Shown piece after piece: positions 41,409 to 50,599 of a DNA stretch of 64,000 bases (position 1 is its first letter; every line of letters starts with the position of its first letter). The position numbers and the translations under genes are program-made. A model generated the notes under the pieces. It was not told the DNA's origin. It searched no databases and saw nothing but the letters and a program-made list of their open reading frames with translations. The stretch spans positions 1,674,001-1,738,000 of the forward strand of contig NZ_JBGBPY010000001.1 of NCBI RefSeq assembly GCF_041107455.1, in the 5' to 3' direction. This stretch comes from Rhodanobacter humi. GTDB taxonomy: Bacteria; Pseudomonadota; Gammaproteobacteria; Xanthomonadales; Rhodanobacteraceae.

Positions 41409-44354
41409 CTACAGCTTGTAGCTCGCACCCAGCATCACGGTGCGACCCCAGGTGTCGTAGTACTGCGGCATGGTCAACTGCTCGCCGTCGGCCAGACCGG
41501 AGACCTGCACCTTCGCGTCAGGCGAGTTGGTGAGGTTGCTGACCTGGAACAGCAGGGCCAGCCCCTTCCATTTCCCGGCGTCGAACGCGTAGCTCAGCTG
41601 CAGGTCGGTCTGCTTGTTGGGGATGATCCTCGTATAGGAGATCTGGTTGAAATTCGGCAGGATCTCGCCGGTGAACGAGGAGCGGTAGCGCTCGGCGATG
41701 CGTACCGACCAGCCGTACTTTTCGTAGAACAGCGTGAGGTTGGCCACCTTGCGCGACAGGCCGGGCAGGGTGGTCGGCGGGGATCCGGCGCCGCCCGGGA
41801 TGGCGCCAATGACCTTCTGCGACACGGTGCTGTTGGTCAGCGAGAAGTTGGCCTGCACGCCGAAGCCGTCCAGCGCCGGCGTCAGCAGTCCGCCTTCCAG
41901 CGAGCCGGACAACTCCAGACCCTGCATCTTGCCGCCGCTGCCGTTCATCGGCGTGGTATAGGAGCCGATGTTGCTGGTAGGCGTCAGCGTGGGGTCGTTG
42001 TTGATGTAGCCCGTGAAGTCGTGGTTCAACTCGGTCTGCGTGTAGATGTAGTTGAGCAGGTTCTTGTTGAACACGGCCGCCGCGAAGTAGCTGGATTTGC
42101 CGAAGTAGAACTCGTAGGACAGGTCGGTGCCCACGGCCACGTAGGGCTTGAGCTTCGGGTTGCCGCCGCTGCCCGACCACAGTACCTGGCCGGCGGCAGG
42201 GCCTTGCGTCATCTTGGCCACGCCGGCGTAGCTGGACACCTTCTCGTCGTCGATGCGTCCGCGCGCCAGCGTCTTGGCGAAGCCGAAGCGGATGTCCTGG
42301 CGGTCGGTGAGGTGGAACACCAGGTTCAGGCTGGGCAGCCAGTTGGTGTAGCTGGTGCCGCCGTTGAGCTTGCCGATGGCATTGCCGTTGTTGTCGGTCT
42401 GCAGCGCCTGCGAGCTCTGGTTGGTGTGCACCACCTGCACGCCGACGTTGCCGGTCACCGGCACATTGCCGACGCTGGTATCGATGTTGAGCTTCACGTA
42501 GCCGACCGGCACGCGCTCGGTGATCGAATAGTTGCGGCTCCAGTCGCCGGTGCCGTTTGCCTCGGTGAGGTAGAACTGGTTTTGCAGCGCGTCCGCCACG
42601 TTGTAGTACAGGATGCCGGGAATGCCGCCGTAACCCAGCCGCGTGGGCTGGCCCACGAAGCCGGTGATCGGCGCGAAGAAGTTCTGGTCATACGGCGGGG
42701 TCGAGGTGCTGGAGGAGCCGTTGCCGTTCAACCAGGCGTAAAACACATCGGCGGTCTTGCGCTTGACGCGTTCGGAGTAGTTCGCGCCCAGCATGAAGTC
42801 GCTGAAGATCCAGCCCAGCGGATGACTGACCTCGAAGCGCACCGCGCGGATGGTATCGGTCTGCGCGTCGAACTCCTGGCGACCGTTGCGGCCGTAGCCT
42901 CCCGGATCGGTGAACCCGACCGTGCTCGGGTCGGCGAGATTCACGCTGGGGGAGAGGCTCGGGTAGTCGAAGCCGGTGGGGGTATTGAAGTTGACCGAAG
43001 CCGTGGTGCCCGGTGGCAGGCCCATGTAGAGCTGGATGTCACGCAGCTTGTTGCGGGCGCTGGAGTAGGACAGGTCGGTGGTTGCGGTCCAGCCGTTGTC
43101 GAAGAAGAACTGGGTGTTCCAACCCATGGAGAACAGCTTGTCGTGCTCGTGGTTGTATTTGTTCTGCAGGATCGGCTTGATGCCGCTGATCGTGCCCGAG
43201 GTGACGATGGGATAGGGCTGTGCGGGGGTAATGCCCACGCCGCTGTACGCCACGTTGTCCCACGGGTTGTTCGACCACTGCGCGTCGTTGGTGTACTTCT
43301 TGTTGTCGAACGTGGAGTAGTACATGTCCAGCGTGGAGTGGGTGTGCTCGTCGGGCGCCCACTCCAGCACCGCCATCAGGCCGTTGCGCCTCTGCGTTTG
43401 CGACTCCGCGTCCAGTTCCATGCCTTGCTGGTTGATCACGTTGTCGGGCAGGCCCGGCGTGGTCGGCGCGCCCCAGTTCTGGTTCATGCCGGCGCTGCCG
43501 TTGTCCGCGCCCCACCACCAGTAGTTGTACTGCTTGTCCTGGATCGGCGAATCGAGCTGGGCGAAGCCCACCGCGAGGCCCAGGGTGTGGTCGAGGAACT
43601 GGTCGACGTAGGAAATGCTGGCGCGGTGGCCCAGTGTGCCCACGTCGGCGCCAGGGTTGAGATCGCCGTTGGTGGTGTATTCGCCGCGCAGGTTGGCGGT
43701 GATCACCCGGCCAGGCTGATCCAGCGGCCTGATCGTGTGCAGGTCCATCGTGCCCGACAAGCCTTGGCCGACCAGTGTGGCATCGGGGGTCTTGTAGACA
43801 ACCGCGCCGCTGATCAGCTCGGAGGGATACTGGTCGAAGTCCACGCCGCGGTTCTCGCCCACGGTGGCCTGCTCGCGGCCGTTCAGCAGCGTGCCGGAGA
43901 AGTCCGGCGAGAAGCCGCGGATCGAGATCATGTTGGCGCGACCATCCAGGCGCTGGGTGGCCAGGCCGGGCAGACGCGAAAGGCTCTCGGCAATGCTGGC
44001 GTCGGGCAACTTGCCGATGTCCTCGGCGGAAATCGCCTCGACGATTTCATTGGAATTCTTCTTGGTCCTCAGCGAATTCTCGATACTGCCGGCGATGCCG
44101 GTGACGATCACCGCGTTGAGGTTGCTGGCCTCGACCTTCTTCTGCTTTTCGGTGTTGGATTCCGGTTTCGCGTTCTTTTGCGCGGCTGGATTCGGCCGTG
44201 TCTGGTCCGACGATGTCTGGCCCGATGCGTCCTTCGCCAGCGCCGCGACGCCCGGCGCGACGAACAGCCACGCGGCGGCGCACGCCACAACCAGCCGGCG
44301 TCGCCGCAACGCGACGCCATTCCCGACCCATGCCCGATTCTGTCGACGATTCAT
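41409..44354 (-). CDS. TonB-dependent receptor, glycan-uptake type
   Basis: A 981-residue outer-membrane receptor that would import oligosaccharide using TonB energy. The ATG at 44354 has GGGGAGG eight nt upstream; a longer in-frame ORF to 44504 lacks a plausible signal peptide. After the signal (RRLVVACAAAWLFVAPG) comes a TonB-box-like NAVIVTG, then the plug: RTKKNSNEIVEAISAEDIGKLPDASIAESLSRLPGL, RGFSPDFSGTLLNGREQAT and FDQYPSELISGAVVYKTPDATLVGQGLSG. The barrel ends with an aromatic-rich C-terminus (GRTVMLGASYKL). This plug pattern is typical of the Xanthomonas/Caulobacter carbohydrate receptors. It lies upstream of the GH30 and phosphodiesterase genes on the same strand. Confidence 0.93.
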   Translation of the reverse strand: MNRRQNRAWVGNGVALRRRRLVVACAAAWLFVAPGVAALAKDASGQTSSDQTRPNPAAQKNAKPESNTEKQKKVEASNLNAVIVTGIAGSIENSLRTKKNSNEIVEAISAEDIGKLPDASIAESLSRLPGLATQRLDGRANMISIRGFSPDFSGTLLNGREQATVGENRGVDFDQYPSELISGAVVYKTPDATLVGQGLSGTMDLHTIRPLDQPGRVITANLRGEYTTNGDLNPGADVGTLGHRASISYVDQFLDHTLGLAVGFAQLDSPIQDKQYNYWWWGADNGSAGMNQNWGAPTTPGLPDNVINQQGMELDAESQTQRRNGLMAVLEWAPDEHTHSTLDMYYSTFDNKKYTNDAQWSNNPWDNVAYSGVGITPAQPYPIVTSGTISGIKPILQNKYNHEHDKLFSMGWNTQFFFDNGWTATTDLSYSSARNKLRDIQLYMGLPPGTTASVNFNTPTGFDYPSLSPSVNLADPSTVGFTDPGGYGRNGRQEFDAQTDTIRAVRFEVSHPLGWIFSDFMLGANYSERVKRKTADVFYAWLNGNGSSSTSTPPYDQNFFAPITGFVGQPTRLGYGGIPGILYYNVADALQNQFYLTEANGTGDWSRNYSITERVPVGYVKLNIDTSVGNVPVTGNVGVQVVHTNQSSQALQTDNNGNAIGKLNGGTSYTNWLPSLNLVFHLTDRQDIRFGFAKTLARGRIDDEKVSSYAGVAKMTQGPAAGQVLWSGSGGNPKLKPYVAVGTDLSYEFYFGKSSYFAAAVFNKNLLNYIYTQTELNHDFTGYINNDPTLTPTSNIGSYTTPMNGSGGKMQGLELSGSLEGGLLTPALDGFGVQANFSLTNSTVSQKVIGAIPGGAGSPPTTLPGLSRKVANLTLFYEKYGWSVRIAERYRSSFTGEILPNFNQISYTRIIPNKQTDLQLSYAFDAGKWKGLALLFQVSNLTNSPDAKVQVSGLADGEQLTMPQYYDTWGRTVMLGASYKL

Positions 44355-44535
44355 CCGCTTTGCCTCCCCAAAGTGATTACTGTCGTTGTCATCCCCTGTC
44401 TTGCACCCTGCACGACGCCATGTGAAGGAAACGGCCCGCCCCTGCCGGCCGCAGCCCACGCGTCGTCGCGCGCAAGCATCCCCGATCTTTGCCCGCATGC
44501 GCAAACGAGCGGCCGCGTCATGTCGCGCGCATCAC

Positions 44536-44558
44536 GAAAAACGGCCCTCGCGGGCCGT
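44536..44558 (-). terminator. Intrinsic terminator of the ClC channel gene
   Basis: ACGGCCC (44541-44547) pairs with GGGCCGT (44552-44558) and is followed on the minus strand by TTTT (44537-44540). It lies about 50 nt past the channel stop and ahead of the TonB receptor promoter region, isolating the two units. Confidence 0.7.
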
Positions 44559-44607
44559 CGGTCGTCGTGCCTTGCGATCAGGGCCGAGAGGCCGAAATCG
44601 CGGCCCC

Positions 44608-46524
44608 TCAGTGGCGCGAGGCCACGGCCTCTTCCGGTCGCGGCTTGAGGCCATCGCGGAAGCGCAGGTAGCGCGAAGAGTGGCGCGCCTCGCGCAGGCG
44701 CCGCCCGTGCGCGGCGAGGATGTCGCCGCGGGTGAGGATGCCGACCAGCTTGTGCGGGTCGTCCTTGCTCACCACGACCAGCCGGCCCACGCTCTCGGCC
44801 ACCATGTGGTCGGCCGCCTCGCGCAGCGAGTGGCCCTCGTTCACCGCGATCGGCGGCCGCGTCACCAGCTCGCCCAGGGTCAGCGTGTAATGCCACTGCG
44901 GATCGAGCAGGCTGCGGCGGGTCAGCACCCCCTGCACGTGGCCGCGCTCGTCCACCACCGGGAAGCCCTGGTGCTGCGATTCCGGCGTACCGTCGATGAG
45001 CCAGCGGCGCACCTCGGCCAGCGCCTGGGTGGTTTTCAGCGTCACCACGTCGCGCGCGCAGGCGTCGCCCACCACGACCTGATCGAGGTAGTCGGCCGCG
45101 TACTCGGCGGGCACGCGCACGCCGCGGCGGGCGATCTTCTCGGTCATGATGGTGTTGCGCATCATCAGCGCGGAGATCAGGTAGGCCGCGGTGCAGCCGC
45201 CCAGCAGCGGCAGCAGGCCGGCGGGCTGCGCCGTGGTCTCGAACGCGAACACCACCGCGGTGAGCAGCGCGCGCGAGGCGCCGGCGAAGATCGCCGCCAT
45301 GCCCACCAGCGCGGCGATGCGCGGATCGATGCCGAAGTGCGGCGCCAGCGCGGCCACGCCGATGCCCATCATCGCGCCCAGCGCGCCGCCGATCGTGAAC
45401 AACGGCGCCAGCGTGCCGCCGGACGTGCCGCTGCCCAGCGAGATCGACCAGGACAGGAACTTCATCACGCACAGGAAGGCCAGCGCCGCCAGCGTCAGCC
45501 GGCCATTCACGATGTCCTCGATGTTGGTGTAGCCCACGCCCAGGGTCAGCGGCGCGAAGTAGCCGACCACGCCGACCACCACGCCGCCGATCGCCGGCCA
45601 CCACATCCAGTGGATCGACAGCTTCTCGAACCAGTCCTCGATGCCATAGACGATGCGCGTGGTCCACACGCTGAGCAGGCCGACCACCGCGCCGATCAGC
45701 ACGTAGGTGGCCAGCGCCCAGCCGCCGGGCGAGGCCAGCACCGGCATCTGGAACACCGGCGTGGTGCCCATCAGCACGTAACGCATGCCGGTGGCGGCCA
45801 CGCAGGCCAGCGCCACCGGGATCAGCGAGCGCGGGCGCAGCTCGAACAGCAGCAGTTCCACCGCCAGCACGACCGAGGCGATCGGCGCGGAGAAGATCGC
45901 CGACATGCCCGCCGCCGCGCCGGCCGCCAGCAGCACCTTGCGCTCGCTGCCGGTGACCTTCATCACCTGGCCGATGAAGGAACCCAGCGCGCCGCCGGTG
46001 GCGATGATCGGGCCTTCCGCGCCGAACGGGCCACCGGTGCCGATCGCGATCGCCGAGGAGATCGGCTTCAGGAAGGTGATGCGCGGCGGGATCTTCGATT
46101 CGTTGAGCAGCACCTGCTCCATCGCCTCGGGAATGCCGTGGCCGCGGATCGCGCGCGAGCCCCAGCGCGCCATGAAGCCCACGACCACGCCGCCCAGCGC
46201 GGGAATCAGCACCACCCACCAGCCCAGGTGCGGCACCGCGTCGGCGGGCGAGGAGAACGCGGCGGAGACGCGGCCGTAGAACACCAGGTTGGTGATCAGG
46301 CCGATCAGCATGGTGAGGATCTTCGCGATCAGCGCCGCGCCGATGCCCAGCACCACCGACACCGCGGTGATGCGCAGCACGCGGCGATCGACCAGGGTGG
46401 AGCGGCGCGGCATCTTCGCCGCGTCCAGCGTCGTGCCCAGCGCGGGCGAAAACGGCAGCGCGTCGGTGCTGCCCTCGGTGCGCACGTCGGCGTGGCCGGG
46501 GGTGTTGTCAGCGGGGGAAGTCAT
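44608..46524 (-). CDS. ClC-family chloride channel/antiporter with C-terminal CBS pair
   Basis: A 638-residue inner-membrane protein. Selectivity-filter motifs are GHGIPEAM (usually GSGIP), GGPFGAEGPI with the gating Glu in place, and GSGTSGGTLAPLF. About a dozen hydrophobic helices run from residue 45 to about 460. Two cytoplasmic CBS domains follow (around VVGDACARDVVTLKTTQ and LVTRPPIAVNEGHSLREAADHMVAESVGRLVVVS). Bacterial members exchange chloride for protons. No link to the neighbouring glycan genes is evident; it appears to be an unrelated unit between the two arms of the locus. Confidence 0.92.
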   Translation of the reverse strand: MTSPADNTPGHADVRTEGSTDALPFSPALGTTLDAAKMPRRSTLVDRRVLRITAVSVVLGIGAALIAKILTMLIGLITNLVFYGRVSAAFSSPADAVPHLGWWVVLIPALGGVVVGFMARWGSRAIRGHGIPEAMEQVLLNESKIPPRITFLKPISSAIAIGTGGPFGAEGPIIATGGALGSFIGQVMKVTGSERKVLLAAGAAAGMSAIFSAPIASVVLAVELLLFELRPRSLIPVALACVAATGMRYVLMGTTPVFQMPVLASPGGWALATYVLIGAVVGLLSVWTTRIVYGIEDWFEKLSIHWMWWPAIGGVVVGVVGYFAPLTLGVGYTNIEDIVNGRLTLAALAFLCVMKFLSWSISLGSGTSGGTLAPLFTIGGALGAMMGIGVAALAPHFGIDPRIAALVGMAAIFAGASRALLTAVVFAFETTAQPAGLLPLLGGCTAAYLISALMMRNTIMTEKIARRGVRVPAEYAADYLDQVVVGDACARDVVTLKTTQALAEVRRWLIDGTPESQHQGFPVVDERGHVQGVLTRRSLLDPQWHYTLTLGELVTRPPIAVNEGHSLREAADHMVAESVGRLVVVSKDDPHKLVGILTRGDILAAHGRRLREARHSSRYLRFRDGLKPRPEEAVASRH

Positions 46525-46870
46525 GAAAGGGTCCGTCGCGACTCAAAGGCGGAAATTCTACGCCGTCGTCCGCGCGAACCGAAGGCGCACGTTCTTGCGC
46601 CGCCCATCCCGTTCAGACGGCCAAACGCAGGACTCGCATGGCGGCACGCCGGTGAACCGGCGCCAGTGCACCGCATCCGCCCTGCAAGGCAGGGGTCATG
46701 TGTGACGCAACCAAATGGCCCATCATGGATATATTGTCGTACAATTTGATGCAAAGAGGCGTATTGACCCGTGTGACCGTACCTTGACCCATGTCGCTCC
46801 CGTCGCCCGCCAGCAGGCACTGGCCGTTTCCGCGCCGTCCAGCCCCGCTCCATCCAGAGGAGAGAAACTG
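46525..46870 (+). other. Regulatory region upstream of the alpha-galactosidase
   Basis: This 346-nt gene-free stretch separates the divergent ClC and alpha-galactosidase genes. It holds a candidate -10 (TATATT, 46730-46735) overlapping the operator at 46733-46745. Two near-identical direct repeats follow, TTGACCCGTGT (46764-46774) and TTGACCCATGT (46784-46794), spaced 20 bp. An AGAGGAGAG Shine-Dalgarno precedes the ATG. No ORF here looks real. Confidence 0.5.
46733..46745. promoter_or_regulatory. Candidate GntR/FadR-type operator at the alpha-galactosidase promoter
   Basis: ATTGTCGTACAAT is a 13-bp palindrome (arms ATTGT/ACAAT) matching the FadR-subfamily pattern TNGTNNNACNA. It overlaps the TATATT -10 box, as a repressor site would. 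Related sites lie at 48280-48292 and 60558-60570. Confidence 0.6.
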
Positions 46871-48070
46871 ATGAACCGTTCACTTGGACGTTTGCTGCAT
46901 GCCGCGGCGCCGCTCGCCTTCATGCTTGCCGCTTCGGTCGGCGTCGCCCATGCGGACCAGGCCGCACCGGCATTGCCGCAGATGGGCTTCAACAACTGGA
47001 ATTCCACGCACTGCCGCGACGAATTCAACGAGGCCATGATCCGCGGCGTCGCCGACAAATTCATCAGTTTGGGCCTGAAGGACGCCGGCTACCAATACGT
47101 CAACATCGACGACTGCTGGGCCTACTGGAAGCGCGGCAAGGACGGCCGCCTGCAAGCCAATCCCAAGCGCTTCCCCAGCGGCATCAAGGCGCTGGCCGAC
47201 TACATCCACCAGCGCGGCCTCAAGTTCGGCCTGTATTCCAGTGCCGGCACCTCGACCTGCGAGCCACTCGAAGAGAATCGTGGCTTTCCGGGCGGCCTCG
47301 GCCATGAAAAGCAGGATGCGGCGACATTCGCCTCGTGGGGCGTGGACTACCTGAAGTACGACAACTGCAACAACCAGAAGATCGACGCCCGCAAGCGCTA
47401 CGCGGCCATGGCCGAGGCCCTGCGCGCCACGGGCCGGCCCATCTTCTTCGCCGTGTGCGAATGGGGCGAGAACAAGCCGTGGCTGTGGGCAGGCAAACCG
47501 CCGGTCGACGCCGGCTCCTGGCGTACCACCGGGGACATCAGCGACAACTACGCCTCCATGCTGAAGATCTTCAAGGAGAACGTGGTGCTGGATGCCTATG
47601 CCAGCCCGGGCCACTGGAACGATCCGGACATGCTCGAAGTCGGCAACGGCGGCATGACCGACACCGAATACCGCAGCCATTTCAGCCTGTGGGCCATCAT
47701 GGCCGCCCCGCTGCTGATCGGCACCGACCTGCGCACGATCAAGCCGGACGCGCTGCAGATCCTGCTCAACAAGGAAGTCATCGCGGTGGACCAGGACCCG
47801 CTTGGCGTGCAGGGCAAGCAAGTGAGCGATGCAAATGGCATCCACGTGATCGTCAAGCCGCTCAAGGACGGCAGCCGGGCCGTGGCCGTGTTCAATGAAA
47901 CCGGCGCCACCCGCCCCGCTGTCGTCGCCGCCGCCGAGCTGGGCCTGAAAGGTGGCGCCAGCTACGAGGTGCGGGACCTGTGGGCGCATACGCAGGTGAA
48001 AGGCGACGGCTCGCTCAAGGTGACATTGCCGGCGCACGCCACCGCGATGTACCGCATCAGCAACGACTGA
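46871..48070 (+). CDS. Secreted GH27 alpha-galactosidase
   Basis: It releases terminal alpha-galactose from galactosides and galactan side chains. The 399-residue product has a signal peptide (LAFMLAASVGVAHA). The GH27 core follows: LPQMGFNNWNSTHC, YQYVNIDDCW, KFGLYSSAGTSTC, nucleophile D164 in YLKYDNCNN, CEWGENKPW, and acid/base D222 in SWRTTGDI. A C-terminal beta domain ends with PAHATAMYRISND. The ATG at 46871 has an AGGAGAG Shine-Dalgarno; longer in-frame ORFs lack one. The palindrome at 46733 suggests control by the GntR regulator encoded next. Confidence 0.95.
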   Translation: MNRSLGRLLHAAAPLAFMLAASVGVAHADQAAPALPQMGFNNWNSTHCRDEFNEAMIRGVADKFISLGLKDAGYQYVNIDDCWAYWKRGKDGRLQANPKRFPSGIKALADYIHQRGLKFGLYSSAGTSTCEPLEENRGFPGGLGHEKQDAATFASWGVDYLKYDNCNNQKIDARKRYAAMAEALRATGRPIFFAVCEWGENKPWLWAGKPPVDAGSWRTTGDISDNYASMLKIFKENVVLDAYASPGHWNDPDMLEVGNGGMTDTEYRSHFSLWAIMAAPLLIGTDLRTIKPDALQILLNKEVIAVDQDPLGVQGKQVSDANGIHVIVKPLKDGSRAVAVFNETGATRPAVVAAAELGLKGGASYEVRDLWAHTQVKGDGSLKVTLPAHATAMYRISND

Positions 48071-48279
48071 GGATCGGCGGCCCAGCCCCCGTTCTTCCCC
48101 GGACGGGTCCAGGAACGAACGGGCAGGGGGAGGGGCGCGATCGCAAACAGGCTCTCGCCAGGCGCACACAAGGACCGGTATTCACCCATGCCACACGTCG
48201 ATGCGCCAGACTCGATCGCATCCCGGTCGTCATGCAGCCACGGTCATTAGCTGGTAACGCCACGCAAGCAAATTGCTAT

Positions 48280-48292
48280 AAAGTATGACAAT
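48280..48292. promoter_or_regulatory. Candidate GntR operator at the regulator's own promoter
   Basis: On the minus strand the site reads ATTGTCATACTTT, matching the 46733 site at 10 of 13 positions. It overlaps the end of a TATAAA box (48277-48282) upstream of the gntR gene, as expected for autoregulation. ATTGACCCG follows at 48291-48299, a 9-mer also found near the first site (46763-46771). Confidence 0.5.
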
Positions 48293-48340
48293 TGACCCGA
48301 TAACTCCGGGCCACGCAGCGCAACAAGGAGGACAGACACA

Positions 48341-49045
48341 GTGAAGCCCGTCATCGTGCGCAACCTGCATGGCCAGGTAGTCCAGGAGCTGGGCCGGCAG
48401 ATCGTCGGCGGCGAAATCGCCCCCGGCGCAAACCTGCCGCGCGAAGAGCTGCTGGCCGAACGCATGAAGGTCAGCCGCACCGCCCTGCGCGAGGCGATGA
48501 AAGTACTGTCCGCCAAGGGCCTGATCGAGTCGCGCCAGAAGACCGGCACCCGGGTGCGCGACACCATCCACTGGAACCAGCTCGACGCGGACGTGCTGGC
48601 TTGGCGCTGCGCCTCGATGCCCACCGAAGATTTCGTCGAGAAGCTGGTGGAGATGCGCGAGGTGATCGAGCCCGCCGCCGCCGCCGCCGCCGCCCGCCGC
48701 CGCGACGCCGGGCAGCTGGCGCGCATCGAGACCGCCTACGCGGCGATGGCCGCCGCGACCGACCTGGAAGCCTGGTCCACGGCGGATCTGGCCTTCCATG
48801 AGGCCGTGTTGCGTGCCACCAACAACGAGCTGATGACCTCGTTGTTCTCGGTGATCGAAACCGCGCTGGGCGGCTACTTCCAGCTGTCGGCGAGCATCGC
48901 CGGCAACTTCAGCTACTCGCTGCCGCACCACCGGAAGGTGCTCGACGCGATCCGTCGCCGCCAGCCGGAAGTGGCGCGCCAGACGATGCAGAAGATGATC
49001 GCCGATTCGCGCAGCAACATCCGCCGCAACACGAGGAAGGCCTGA
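48341..49045 (+). CDS. GntR/FadR-subfamily transcriptional regulator (DgoR-like)
   Basis: A 234-residue repressor. The N-terminal winged helix has GQVVQELGRQIVGGEIAPGANLPREELLAERMKVSRTALREAMKVL and GLIESRQKTGTRV; the C-terminal FCD ligand domain has EMREVIEPAAAAAAARR, DLAFHEAVLRATNN, LPHHRKVLDAI with His ligands. It starts at GTG with AAGGAGG nine nt upstream. It heads the galactonate operon, the position of dgoR in E. coli, so the effector may be galactonate or a related acid. Three candidate sites in the locus fit its family's operator pattern. Confidence 0.9.
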   Translation: MKPVIVRNLHGQVVQELGRQIVGGEIAPGANLPREELLAERMKVSRTALREAMKVLSAKGLIESRQKTGTRVRDTIHWNQLDADVLAWRCASMPTEDFVEKLVEMREVIEPAAAAAAARRRDAGQLARIETAYAAMAAATDLEAWSTADLAFHEAVLRATNNELMTSLFSVIETALGGYFQLSASIAGNFSYSLPHHRKVLDAIRRRQPEVARQTMQKMIADSRSNIRRNTRKA

Positions 49046-49052
49046 AGGAACC

Positions 49053-49976
49053 ATGGCCGGCCTGATCGGACTCGACTGGGGCACCAGCAGCCTGCGCGCC
49101 TACCGCTACGACGGCACGGGCCGCATCGCGGAGACGCGCGCACGTCCCTGGGGCATCCGCCAGTTGCCGGCCGGCGGTTACGACGCCGCGCTGGCCGACA
49201 TCACCGCCGGCTGGCCGGCGCTGCCGCGGCTGGCCTGCGGCATGGTCGGCAGCCGCGGCGGCTGGCGCGAGGCGCCCTACCTCGACCTGCCCGCCGACGT
49301 GGCGCGCCTCGGTGACGCGCTCGCCGGCCTGCGCGCCGCCGACGGCATGGACGTCCATCTGGTGCCCGGCCTGCGCGACCCAGACGGCCCCGACGTGATG
49401 CGCGGCGAGGAAACCCAGTTGCTCGGCGCGCTGGCGCTGCAACCGGAACTCGCCGCGGCCTCGTCCTTCATCCTGCCCGGCACGCACAGCAAATGGGCCG
49501 TGGTACGCGACGGCGCCGTGTGCGGCTTCCGCACCCGGATGACCGGCGAACTGTTCGCGGTGCTGCGCCAGCACTCGATCCTCGGCGCCACCGGCGTCGA
49601 GGCCGACGACGACGACGCTGCCTTCGAACGCGGCGTCGCCGCGGCGCGCGACAGCGGCGCGGCCGGCGCACTGGGCCGGCTGTTCTCCGCCCGCGCGCTG
49701 ATGCTGGACGGCGCCCTGGCGCCCGCGTCCGTGTCCGACTACCTCTCCGGCCTGCTGGTCGGCGAGGAATTCCGCGCCGCGCTGGCCGACGGCCTCGCCC
49801 GCCGCGATACGCCGCTGCAGCTGATCGGCGACGCGGCGCTGTGCGAACGCTACCGCCGCGCCGCCGCGCTGTTCGATATCGACCTGCCGCCGCCCGTGCA
49901 GGACGCCGCCGCCCGCGGCCTGTGGCGGATCGCCGTGCAGGCCGGCATCGTCTCCGAGGAAATCCACGCATGCTGA
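49053..49976 (+). CDS. dgoK: 2-dehydro-3-deoxygalactonokinase
   Basis: It phosphorylates 2-keto-3-deoxygalactonate (KDGal) with ATP. The 307-residue product begins MAGLIGLDWGTSSLRAYRYD, the DgoK phosphate-1 motif, then GMVGSRGGWREAPY, a central FILPGTHSKWAVVRDGAV segment with the second phosphate motif, and GLLVGEEFRAAL. The length and motifs match DgoK. It begins 7 nt after the regulator stop and overlaps dgoA by seven bases. Confidence 0.94.
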   Translation: MAGLIGLDWGTSSLRAYRYDGTGRIAETRARPWGIRQLPAGGYDAALADITAGWPALPRLACGMVGSRGGWREAPYLDLPADVARLGDALAGLRAADGMDVHLVPGLRDPDGPDVMRGEETQLLGALALQPELAAASSFILPGTHSKWAVVRDGAVCGFRTRMTGELFAVLRQHSILGATGVEADDDDAAFERGVAAARDSGAAGALGRLFSARALMLDGALAPASVSDYLSGLLVGEEFRAALADGLARRDTPLQLIGDAALCERYRRAAALFDIDLPPPVQDAAARGLWRIAVQAGIVSEEIHAC

Positions 49977-50599
49977 CCCCCTGGCTCAAGCCGCTGCCGC
50001 TGGTGGCGATCCTGCGCGGCCTCACGCCCGACGAGGCGGTGGCCACCGGCCACGCCATCGTCGAGGCCGGCTTCCGCATGCTCGAAGTGCCGCTGAACTC
50101 GCCACGGCCGATCGACAGCATCGCCAGGCTCGCCAAGGCGCTGGGTCCCGACGTGCTGGTGGGCGCGGGCACCGTGATGACGCCGGCCAATGTCGTCGCC
50201 GTGGCCGATGCGGGCGGGCGGCTGATCGTGATGCCGCACGCCGACACCATGGTGATCCGCGCCGCCAAGGCCGCCGGCCTGCTCTGCGTGCCCGGCGTGG
50301 CCACACCCACCGAAGCCTTCGCCGCGCTGGACGCCGGCGCCGACGCGCTGAAGCTGTTCCCCGCCGAGCAGTCCGCACCCGCCGTGCTCAAGGCCTGGCG
50401 CGCGGTGCTGCCGCGCGAGGTGCCCGTCATGCCGGTGGGCGGCATCAGCCCCGACAACATGGCGCCTTGGGTCGCCGCGGGCGCCGCCGGCTTCGGCATC
50501 GGCTCGGCACTGTTCGCGCCGGGTCGCAGTCTCGACGACACGATTCAACGAGCCCGCGCCTTCGCGCAGGCCTGGCATGACTTGGAAACACACGCATGA
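49970..50599 (+). CDS. dgoA: 2-dehydro-3-deoxy-6-phosphogalactonate aldolase
   Basis: It splits KDPGal into pyruvate and glyceraldehyde-3-phosphate. The 209-residue class I aldolase has [18 protein letters not shown] with the catalytic Glu region, [25 protein letters not shown], and the Schiff-base Lys in [11 protein letters not shown], then VGGISPDNM. It is closely parallel to E. coli DgoA (205 residues). The start at 49970 overlaps the end of dgoK, and its stop overlaps dgoD as ATGA. Confidence 0.95.
   Translation: MLTPWLKPLPLVAILRGLTPDEAVATGHAIVEAGFRMLEVPLNSPRPIDSIARLAKALGPDVLVGAGTVMTPANVVAVADAGGRLIVMPHADTMVIRAAKAAGLLCVPGVATPTEAFAALDAGADALKLFPAEQSAPAVLKAWRAVLPREVPVMPVGGISPDNMAPWVAAGAAGFGIGSALFAPGRSLDDTIQRARAFAQAWHDLETHA

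Noticed and set aside
42021-44648. Plus-strand open frame of 875 codons opposite the first TonB receptor
   Set aside because: Val/Gly/Arg/His-rich antisense translation; the minus strand encodes an intact receptor with a good Shine-Dalgarno.
44608-46524. ClC channel as a member of the glycan locus
   Set aside because: It has its own terminator and no link to sugar metabolism; it probably separates two glycan modules by chance.
48088-48123. CCCGTTC/GAACGGG inverted repeat after the alpha-galactosidase as a terminator
   Set aside because: Only 7 bp with a 22-nt loop and no T-tract; too weak to call.
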